Shown here: positions 26,067-33,252 of the stretch, one piece after another | How the letters are laid out: every line of letters starts with the position of its first letter | Numbering within the stretch: position 1 is the stretch's first letter | Assembly: GCA_963669295.1 (NCBI GenBank) | Contig: OY769938.1 | Location: 620,001 to 684,000, forward strand | Length of the DNA: 64,000 nucleotides | Reading direction: 5' to 3' | DNA from: G963669295 sp963669295 | Lineage (GTDB): Bacteria; Bacteroidota; Bacteroidia; Flavobacteriales_D; CALLUQ01 | Translations under genes and position numbers: made by a program | Notes under the pieces: generated by a model | What the model was told of the DNA's origin: nothing | What the model saw: the letters and a program-made list of their open reading frames with translations, nothing else | Database searches by the model: none

Positions 26067-28796
26067 CTATGCTGCCTCTTCTTTGGGCGCTAACAATTCT
26101 TTGAGTACCACCCCTAAAAACAACAGGATCAACAATGCCGAGCTTGCCAGCGAAACAGTAGAACCGGTACTGTAGCTCGAAGGTTCGAATTTAAATTCAA
26201 TGGTATGTTCGCCTGCCGGAACTTTCATGCCACGCAACAAGTAATTGGTGCGCACATACTCGGCCGGCTGACCATCGATATAAGCATTCCAACCGTTGTC
26301 GTAATACACTTCCGAGAATACGGCAAACTGATCGGCCGTACTGTTCGATTGGTATACCATGTGGTTGGGGTTGTAGCCTACTTGCTCAATCGTTCCGTTT
26401 TTGTTGAACGATGTTGTTCCACCCAGGTAATCGGCATAACGCTGATCCAATAATGCTGTGGTGGCTGGAGTAATGCCTTTAATGGCTTGAATTTCTTTAT
26501 CGGCATTGTCTACCACCTGTACTTGTTGCACAAACCACGCATTGCCCAACGCATGTGGGTTCACTGCTGGTGGTGCTTGCGGGTGGTAAATCACATATTT
26601 ACAATTCAACATGTTTAAGGCATTGGCATTGACAAAGCCTGTGGCAGGATTGCCGCTGTTGATGCCGCCCACAACACTACTCATTTCGCGGCTGATGTTG
26701 AACTCAATCAGTTCCTGGTAACGCTTGAGCTTAGCGCCATGGTAACCTCCAATCGACTTGTGGAAATAGGAGGTGCTGGCATCGTTAAAGGTGCTTACCG
26801 TGATGTTCATTACCCGGTAGTTGGTGGCAAAGTTCAATTCCGAGAAGCTGATGTCTTCCTGCTCCTGCGGGGTTACCATCATGTTTTTCTCGTTGTTGGC
26901 TCTTTTCTCTGCTTTTATTTGCTCCAATCGGTTGTTGATGTTGGTTTGCAACTCAGGATGTTGCGCCATTTCCATTTGCAAGAGTTGAATGTCGGCTTGT
27001 GAAGCATTGTGTGGTTTTTTCACCTGTGCCTTATCGGTCCAACTGATGTATTGTTTTTGATCATTTGTGGCATTGTTTACATAACGCTTATCTACCGACC
27101 ATTGATCGACCAAAATCAATACCCCCAACACAGCAATAAGCGCATATTTGTGCTTAAGCTTGTCTTTTAGGTAAGCGAAGATGGCTCCGGCAGCCAATAA
27201 AATAAACAAGATGCTGCGCAACGCATCACCTCTAAATACGCCAATGCGCACTTCCTTAATTTGCTCTGCTACGGCAGTCATTTGCGCGGCATTGTACCCA
27301 CTGGCAGGATTGCTGGCATAGGCATTGATGCGAGCGATGTCGGAATTGCTTAAAAAGTTGAAGAATGTTTCGGGAATAGCAACCAGGATAAGGATAACGC
27401 CTACCACGGCTCCAGTAACTATCATAAAAGGCTTGATGCGTGCAGCCATAAAAGGCTTGTCGTCCATCATTTTCTTCATCATAAGCATGGCCAACACCGG
27501 GAAGGCCAATCCTACAATAGACAGGATAATGGTCACCGCCCTAAACTTGTTGTACCCTGGAATGTAGTCGAGGAAGAAGTTGGTAAGCCCCATGAAGTTT
27601 TTGCCCCACGATAGCATCACACACAATATGGCGGTGGCCAGTAAAGCCCATTTAAGCTCGTCTTTTAAGAACACCATGCCAAGGATGAACAAGAAAATAA
27701 CAATGGCTCCGATGTATACCGGGCCAGCGGTACTGCCCTGGTTCCCCCAGTAGTTGTTGACAAGGTGGCCAGGTTTTCCTTCAGCATATTTTTGGTATTC
27801 GCTCACCAGGTAGCTGCGCAGCTGTGGCGAAGCGGTATTCATCAAATCTTCATCGCCAATCATTACACCCGACGAGGCTCCTCCTTTGGCGTTCGGAATC
27901 AGCAAGGTAGCTGTTTCGCCAGTGCCATAACTCCACTGGGTAACATAAGCACGATCGAGTCCTGATGTTACAATATCGGCATTGGAAGTACCATCGGCCT
28001 TAATGGTTAATTCGGTTTTACCACGGGTGGTATACTTGCTATACTCGTAGGTGGTCATTATGTTGCTAGAAGTACACAGCACTGCCAATACCATGGCTAC
28101 ACCTAATACCACACTGCTTTTTAAGAAGTGGGGCAGCTTGTTGTTTTGCAAAGCGCGTACAAACTCGGCAATGCCTACAAATACCAGCATAATGCCTAAG
28201 TAGTAGGTAATTTGCATGTGGTTGGCGGTGAGCTCCAGCGCCATAAACAAGGCGGTAACTGCTGCTCCTAGTAACAATTTACCACGGTAGGTGAGCAATA
28301 CGCCTCCCAGCGCAGGTGCCGCATAGGCTATGGCAATGGCTTTAGAGTTGTGTCCTGCACCAATGATAACGAGGTAATACGATGAAAATGCAAAAGCCAG
28401 CGCCCCTACAATGCCCAGCCATGGGTCTACCTTCATACACATGAGTAAGATGTAAAAGCCCAACATGTAAAGCAGTAAGATGTTTACCGGATGTGGCAAT
28501 CCTAACCGAAACATTTTATCGATGTATTGAATAAGGTTGGAACCGTGCCGTACCGAAATTTGATAGGCCGGCATTCCTCCAAACATAGAGTTGGTCCATA
28601 AAGGTTCTTCCCCATCAAACTTGGCACGGTAGTCGTTAATTTCCTTGGCCATGCCCTGGAACTGTTGAATATCGTGTTGTTTGAGTCGTTTGCCTTCAAT
28701 AACTGGCGAGAAGTAAATAAAGGCCACCACCACAAACACCAAAATAGCAATCAGGTGAGGTACCAGTTTTTGAAAGTCGAAATTTATGTTTTTCAT
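26067..28796 (-). CDS. YfhO family multi-span membrane protein
   Basis: A 909-residue membrane protein of the YfhO family (GT-C-like fold). The N-terminal part has about twelve hydrophobic segments up to residue 510, then a further span, a soluble region of about 300 residues and a final hydrophobic helix near the end (SLASSALLILLFLGVVL). Conserved features are FGGMPAYQI near residue 75 and, before the last span, the beta-sandwich-like VFSEVYYDNGWNAYIDG with HTIEFKFEPSSY. In Firmicutes YfhO is linked to glycosylation of lipoteichoic acid; here a lipid-carrier-dependent sugar transfer is plausible. The gene lies 16 nt from its neighbours on each side. Confidence 0.88.
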   Translation of the reverse strand: MKNINFDFQKLVPHLIAILVFVVVAFIYFSPVIEGKRLKQHDIQQFQGMAKEINDYRAKFDGEEPLWTNSMFGGMPAYQISVRHGSNLIQYIDKMFRLGLPHPVNILLLYMLGFYILLMCMKVDPWLGIVGALAFAFSSYYLVIIGAGHNSKAIAIAYAAPALGGVLLTYRGKLLLGAAVTALFMALELTANHMQITYYLGIMLVFVGIAEFVRALQNNKLPHFLKSSVVLGVAMVLAVLCTSSNIMTTYEYSKYTTRGKTELTIKADGTSNADIVTSGLDRAYVTQWSYGTGETATLLIPNAKGGASSGVMIGDEDLMNTASPQLRSYLVSEYQKYAEGKPGHLVNNYWGNQGSTAGPVYIGAIVIFLFILGMVFLKDELKWALLATAILCVMLSWGKNFMGLTNFFLDYIPGYNKFRAVTIILSIVGLAFPVLAMLMMKKMMDDKPFMAARIKPFMIVTGAVVGVILILVAIPETFFNFLSNSDIARINAYASNPASGYNAAQMTAVAEQIKEVRIGVFRGDALRSILFILLAAGAIFAYLKDKLKHKYALIAVLGVLILVDQWSVDKRYVNNATNDQKQYISWTDKAQVKKPHNASQADIQLLQMEMAQHPELQTNINNRLEQIKAEKRANNEKNMMVTPQEQEDISFSELNFATNYRVMNITVSTFNDASTSYFHKSIGGYHGAKLKRYQELIEFNISREMSSVVGGINSGNPATGFVNANALNMLNCKYVIYHPQAPPAVNPHALGNAWFVQQVQVVDNADKEIQAIKGITPATTALLDQRYADYLGGTTSFNKNGTIEQVGYNPNHMVYQSNSTADQFAVFSEVYYDNGWNAYIDGQPAEYVRTNYLLRGMKVPAGEHTIEFKFEPSSYSTGSTVSLASSALLILLFLGVVLKELLAPKEEAA

Positions 28797-28812
28797 GCCG
28801 TATTGTTTAAGC

Positions 28813-29103
28813 TCATTCGATTACTTCGTAGTCCACATAATCGTCGTCGTTATCTGAGCTTTGTTGATTTTTCTTCTTCTTGATGTATTCAATGGTTACG
28901 TCGCCCTCTTGCTTCACCTTTTCGTTTTGCTGCTGTTGCTGCTGCTGAAAGTTCGCCTGATTGCGCATGTGCTGCTGCATCTTTTCCATCTGCGACTTCA
29001 TAATTACTGGCATGAAAATACGTGCCAGTAAGCGCAACACAAAAATCACGATCACAATGATGGCAATGGTTCTCAATAACCCTGTTAATGATGCTTCAAT
29101 CAT
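28813..29103 (-). CDS. DUF4834 family small membrane protein
   Basis: A 96-residue protein starting at ATG 29103 (MIEASLTGLLRTIAIIV). A longer in-frame reading up to 29223 exists, but its extra 40 residues cross the promoter box and look non-coding. One hydrophobic helix (residues 8-28) is followed by a basic segment, a glutamine run (QQQQQQQ) and a very acidic tail ending DDDYVDYEVIE. This matches the Bacteroidota family DUF4834, of unknown function, often found before YfhO as here. It is the first gene of the seven-gene minus-strand unit. Confidence 0.78.
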   Translation of the reverse strand: MIEASLTGLLRTIAIIVIVIFVLRLLARIFMPVIMKSQMEKMQQHMRNQANFQQQQQQQNEKVKQEGDVTIEYIKKKKNQQSSDNDDDYVDYEVIE

Positions 29104-29158
29104 AGATGAATACTCAATGGTTAATTGCGTCTGTTCCTTGCAAGGATTGACAGACAGG

Positions 29159-29166
29159 CAAATATA
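29159..29166 (-). promoter_or_regulatory. -7 promoter box of the DUF4834-YfhO-polysaccharide unit
   Basis: On the minus strand the sequence reads TATATTTG, an exact TAnnTTTG box, 55 nt before the DUF4834 start at 29103. No TTG is found at the right distance upstream. It would drive all genes down to 19518. Confidence 0.5.
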
Positions 29167-29271
29167 ACGGTTCGAAAATGAAATACGTAATTTAATTGCA
29201 GGTCTTGCAGCTGCGACCAGCATTTCTTGCTTTTTTACTCCTCCATCCCCTAACCATTAAGTCATACCCCC

Positions 29272-29660
29272 AGGCATTGAGCACCATGCCCCAAAGGTAA
29301 GGCTTCGTACCTCCAAAGGTTCGGGCGCCAACCTGGTAGGTTCGAGGTAGAAGCTCCATAGCACCTCGGTCGATGCTTGGGTGCATTAAAGCCAATGCTC
29401 ATAGGTTCGGTGGTGATGCATCGAAGGTTCGAGGTGGAAGCTTCACAGCATAGCGTTTAATGCTAAGAGCATCGCCATTGAACCATGGTAGGTTTGAAGG
29501 CCATGCTCAACAGGTTCGAGGTCAATGCTTCTATGGTTCGAAGTAGGTGCTAAAAGCATTGAGGCCAATGCCTCATAGATTTGAGGTTGATGCTCAGGGG
29601 GCAGGGGCTGATGCTCAAGGGATCAATGCCCATGCTCAGAGGTATGAAATCGAACCTCAG
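29272..29660. repeat. Degenerate tandem repeat array, period 20-23 bp, about 18 units
   Basis: The gap between the LacI gene and the DUF4834 gene (29104-29785) holds no gene. From 29272 to 29660 it is built of about 18 imperfect units of 20-23 bp (mean 21.6). The common form is near GGTTCGAGGTNNATGCTCA, clearest at 29337, 29402, 29424, 29488, 29511 and 29577. Because the period is not a multiple of three, it is not coding. Many units carry short inverted parts such as AGCAT with ATGCT. The spacing is close to two turns of B-DNA. I see nothing else recognisable in 29661-29785. Confidence 0.75.
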
Positions 29661-29785
29661 AGACCCCTCACATTATACGGCACACAAAACACCCCAATCT
29701 CTTACTTATCAAAAAAAAGCAGCAATGCATTTTTCACTCACCACCATCCTGTGGTGCTATACCTGTTGAATGCGAAAAGGAGGAA

Positions 29786-30832
29786 TTACAACTCGTGCAG
29801 GAAGGCACCACAAGAGCGTCGTACCACCAGGCTGGTGGAGAGCACCGTTTCTTGTGGTTCAAGCGGCAAGGTTTTGTCTTTTTGATTCACCATGCGCATC
29901 AATGTTTCAATGCTTTTTTCACCGATGTTGGTAATGGGCTGTGAAACTGCAGTAATGGGCGGATAGCATAGTTTAAACACCTCGATGTCGTCGAAACTTA
30001 CCATGGCCACATCTTGTGGAATACGAATGTTCATTTGGTGCAGGGCTTCTAAAGCTGCTACTGCCAGATTGTTGTTGGCCGTGAAGATGGCACTGACATT
30101 ATTGGGCGGGGTAAGCAATTGTTTGATTTCCTCGTATACCGCCTCCTTGATGTCGTTAAACGGAATTTCGCGCACCAGCTTAGAGTCGAACTTAATGCCA
30201 TGGGCCTTTAATGCTTCCCTGTACCCTTCCAACCTGTCTTTCAATGCGGTAAGGTGAGAAGGCGAAATATTGAGAAAACCAATGCGTTTATTGCCCAATT
30301 GAATAAGGTGGCTCACCGCCTCCTGGGCGCCTTTTTTGTTGTCGACTACTACTGAGTTGGTTTGCAAGCGCGCAAACTTACGGTCGATCAATACAAAGGG
30401 GAAATTGTTTTTCTTCAAGGCTGCAAACTCGCTGGTATTCTTTTGTGTAGACGCCACAATCAGGCCATCCACCTGTCGCTCTACCAAAATCTGTATCAAC
30501 TCCAACTCTTTATCCTCCCGCTCGTCGGAACTACAGATGATCAAATTGTAATCGTATGCTGCCAAAGCATCTTCAATGGAACGGCACAGTCGTGCAAAAA
30601 AGGAGTTGGAAATGTCGGGCACAATAAGCCCGATGGTATTCGACTTGCCCAACCTCAAACCACGCGCAAATTGATTGGGTTTGTAATTGAGCTCTTTGGC
30701 TTTGGCAATTACTTTTTGTTGGGTATCGGCACTGATGCCATTGGCATCTCCCTTTCCATTCAATACTAAAGACACCAATGTTTTCGAAACGCCCAAACTT
30801 TCGGCCACATCAGCTAACGAGACTCTCTTCAT
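29786..30832 (-). CDS. LacI family transcriptional regulator
   Basis: A 348-residue regulator of the LacI/GalR family. The N-terminal helix-turn-helix and hinge read VSLADVAESLGVSKTLVSLVLNG (residues 3-25), somewhat unusual in having KTLVSLVLNG instead of TVSRVLNG. The periplasmic-binding-protein-like part starts IGLIVPDISNSFFARL and contains VDGLIVAST, IFTANNNLAVAALEAL and VAMVSFDD. The effector is likely a sugar or sugar derivative. No sugar-catabolic operon is adjacent; the divergent neighbour is a CotH-kinase surface protein. A 13-bp palindrome lies 3 nt upstream of its start and could be its own operator. Confidence 0.93.
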   Translation of the reverse strand: MKRVSLADVAESLGVSKTLVSLVLNGKGDANGISADTQQKVIAKAKELNYKPNQFARGLRLGKSNTIGLIVPDISNSFFARLCRSIEDALAAYDYNLIICSSDEREDKELELIQILVERQVDGLIVASTQKNTSEFAALKKNNFPFVLIDRKFARLQTNSVVVDNKKGAQEAVSHLIQLGNKRIGFLNISPSHLTALKDRLEGYREALKAHGIKFDSKLVREIPFNDIKEAVYEEIKQLLTPPNNVSAIFTANNNLAVAALEALHQMNIRIPQDVAMVSFDDIEVFKLCYPPITAVSQPITNIGEKSIETLMRMVNQKDKTLPLEPQETVLSTSLVVRRSCGAFLHEL

Positions 30833-30835
30833 GAG

Positions 30836-30848
30836 TAAAACAGTTTTA
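30836..30848. promoter_or_regulatory. Perfect 13-bp palindrome, candidate LacI-family operator
   Basis: TAAAACAGTTTTA is a perfect inverted repeat (TAAAAC / GTTTTA around one A) 3 nt upstream of the LacI-type gene and 110 nt before the divergent CotH gene. Its place suggests autoregulation; no second copy was seen in the window. Confidence 0.4.
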
Positions 30849-30958
30849 TGCTCTTAAATGTATGAAAACAACTCGACTTTTGGAACGAAATGCCGCGCTA
30901 TTCTTCTCATAGACGCTTTATCTCCACAAAAAATTTTATCTTATCGAAAAAAGCAGAC

Positions 30959-33109
30959 ATGCGGGCGCTATTCATCCTACTTCTAACCCTTCCCTTTTCA
31001 ACTACTTTTGGGCAAATCGATCATTGGGAAACCGTGATTCACGCTTCCGATACATGGCGCTACTTTGTAGGCACCACTGCCCCCGACCCCAACTGGAAGG
31101 CTCTGGGGTTTAACGATGCTACCTGGCCACAAGGCCCTGGAGGCATCGGTTATGGCGATGGCGATGATGCCACCACCATTGGCACCACCCTTTCGTTGTA
31201 CATGCGCAAACAGTTTACCATTACCGACCTTTCGAAAATAGAATTGGCCTTGTTGCACATGGATTACGACGATGCCTTTGTGGCTTACCTCAACGGCACT
31301 GAAATTGCACGCGCCAACATTAGCGTACCGGGCGAACCGGCCTACAACGATGTGGCTGATGGCTGGTTGGAAGCGCAGATGTTTCAGGGCAATTACCCTC
31401 CTGAATTCACCCTTGATCAGGCGACCATAAGTAACCTGCTGAACCAGGGCAACAATGTGCTTACCATACAGGTACACAACGAAAGTTTAGGCTCTTCCGA
31501 CCTGTCGGCCATCCCTTTCTTTTCGGTGGGTATCAACGATGCTTCGTTTACCTATACACAGGTGCCTTCCTGGTTTATTCCACCTGTTACCCTTACCTCT
31601 TCCAACCTGCCCATAGTGGTGGTGAATACCAACGGACAAACCATTGTAGATGAACCCGACATCATTGCTGAAATGGGCATCATCGACAACGGCCCGGGCA
31701 TTCGCAACTACACCACCGATCCGTACAACGATTACGACGGTTATGTCACCATTGAAATTCGAGGGCAAACCTCGCAACAGTTTTTTCCTAAAAAATCATA
31801 CGGCTTTGAAACCTCCGACCAGTTTGGCAACGACATCGATACCAATATCCTTGGTTTCCCGAAAGAAGAAGATTGGATTTTGAACGGTCCCTATTCCGAT
31901 AAAACATTCATTCGAAATACGGTGGCCATGCGTATGGGGCGCGACATGGGGTGGTATGCCAGTAGAACACAACCGTGCGAACTCATCATCAATGGCGAAT
32001 ACCGGGGCGTATACATTATGATGGAAAAAATTAAGCGCGACAACGACCGGGTAGACATTGCCAAACTTACCGTGGCCGACACTACGGGCGACGACCTTAC
32101 TGGTGGCTATATCTTTAAAATAGACAAAGGCAACGACGGTGGGTGGCTATCGAATTACGACCTGTACACCTCCCCGTTGGAAAAGCTAGAATTTCAATAT
32201 GTTTATCCGAAAAGCATCAACATATTGCCACCACAGGAACAGTACATCCAGGCCTATGTAGACAGCTTTGAAAATGCCATTGCCTCCCCCAGCTACCACA
32301 ACAGTGCCGGCAAGCGGTATACCGAGTACATTCACCTCAACTCATTTGTTGACAACTTCATCATCAACGAAGTCACCAAAAATGTGGATGGCTATCGGCT
32401 TAGCACTTATTTTCATAAGGATAAAAATAGCAACGACGGTAAAATTGTAGCTGGTCCTATATGGGATTTCAACCTGGGCTTTAGCAATTGCAACTACTGC
32501 AATGCCGATGTTACTTCGGGGTGGATGTACGACGTGCATTGCGATGATGAAAACCCATTTTGGTGGCACTATATGCGCCAGGACAGTGTGTTCATCAATG
32601 CCTTGAGCTGCCGTTGGAATTACCTGCGTTCCACTACCCTCGACCTGGGTTACCTCAATACCTACATCGACTCGATGGCTACCTATTTGGATGAAGCGCA
32701 ACAGCGCAATTTTGCCAAGTGGCCCATATTGGGGAACTATGTATGGCCCAACCCATCTCCCTACCCTACTACTTATGCCGGTGAAATTCAAAACTTGAAG
32801 TCGTGGCTGCAAGACCGCATTACCTGGATGGACAATAACATTCCTGCCGCATGTGATCCTACAGGGGTAGCTACCGCTACTGCCGCCCCCCCTATTGAGC
32901 TTTACCCCAACCCTTCGCAAGGCATGGTACAGCTTACGTTGCCAGCCGGTACTACAGCACAAGTAGTGGTTTACGATGTGATGGGGAAACAGGTGTATAA
33001 AACCGCCACCAGGGGTCCATTAAACCTTAGCCATTTAAGCAAGGGGAGCTACCAGGTGCGAATCTTTCTGGAGGAGCAGGTGCATCAGCTACGATTCATG
33101 AAGCAATAA
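30959..33109 (+). CDS. CotH kinase family protein with T9SS type-A sorting domain
   Basis: A 716-residue secreted protein from ATG 30959, where the signal peptide MRALFILLLTLPFSTTFG begins; a longer in-frame reading from 30890 has a poor N-terminus. Residues about 20-200 form a beta-rich galactose-binding-like domain (LALLHMDYDDAFVAYLNG). The CotH kinase-like domain follows, with GYVTIEIRGQTSQ, FPKKSYGFE, DWILNGPYSDKTFIRN, YRGVYIMMEKIKRD and IVAGPIWDFNLGFSN, the last being the DFD-like catalytic part. The C-terminal 70 residues start ELYPNPSQGMVQLTLP and end HQLRFMKQ, a type-A T9SS sorting signal. It is therefore exported and surface-attached; spore-coat CotH is a protein kinase, but the substrate here is unknown. 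Confidence 0.9.
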   Translation: MRALFILLLTLPFSTTFGQIDHWETVIHASDTWRYFVGTTAPDPNWKALGFNDATWPQGPGGIGYGDGDDATTIGTTLSLYMRKQFTITDLSKIELALLHMDYDDAFVAYLNGTEIARANISVPGEPAYNDVADGWLEAQMFQGNYPPEFTLDQATISNLLNQGNNVLTIQVHNESLGSSDLSAIPFFSVGINDASFTYTQVPSWFIPPVTLTSSNLPIVVVNTNGQTIVDEPDIIAEMGIIDNGPGIRNYTTDPYNDYDGYVTIEIRGQTSQQFFPKKSYGFETSDQFGNDIDTNILGFPKEEDWILNGPYSDKTFIRNTVAMRMGRDMGWYASRTQPCELIINGEYRGVYIMMEKIKRDNDRVDIAKLTVADTTGDDLTGGYIFKIDKGNDGGWLSNYDLYTSPLEKLEFQYVYPKSINILPPQEQYIQAYVDSFENAIASPSYHNSAGKRYTEYIHLNSFVDNFIINEVTKNVDGYRLSTYFHKDKNSNDGKIVAGPIWDFNLGFSNCNYCNADVTSGWMYDVHCDDENPFWWHYMRQDSVFINALSCRWNYLRSTTLDLGYLNTYIDSMATYLDEAQQRNFAKWPILGNYVWPNPSPYPTTYAGEIQNLKSWLQDRITWMDNNIPAACDPTGVATATAAPPIELYPNPSQGMVQLTLPAGTTAQVVVYDVMGKQVYKTATRGPLNLSHLSKGSYQVRIFLEEQVHQLRFMKQ

Positions 33110-33188
33110 ATAACACGTACTAAGAAGGTAAGCCCCAAAGCTCTTAGGAGAAAATTAAGCCTTTATATTCTTCAGCTATTGATAAAAA

Positions 33189-33234
33189 AAGCCCTGGGGT
33201 CATCCTGAACTTGTTTCAGGACCTCCCAGGGCTT
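33189..33234 (-). terminator. Nested hairpin with T-run: carB terminator built on a REP-like palindrome
   Basis: AAGCCCTGGG (33189-33198) pairs with CCCAGGGCTT (33225-33234), and inside it TCCTGAA (33203-33209) pairs with TTCAGGA (33215-33221). On the minus strand the stem is followed by TTTTTTT, so it fits a rho-independent terminator for carB, whose stop is 19 nt before it. The inner part, CATCCTGAACTTGTTTCAGG, is like a widely seen intergenic repeat. Confidence 0.75.
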
Positions 33235-33252
33235 CAAATAAGGTAGCAACAA

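Noticed and set aside
29104..29223. A 40-residue N-terminal extension of the DUF4834 protein
   Set aside because: The extension crosses a promoter box (29159-29166) and does not look like protein; ATG 29103 gives the family's usual start.
29272..29660. CRISPR array
   Set aside because: Units are contiguous and all imperfect, without unique spacers, and no cas genes are in the window.
30890..30958. An N-terminal extension of the CotH protein
   Set aside because: Starting at 30959 gives a clean signal peptide; the extra 23 residues would hide it.
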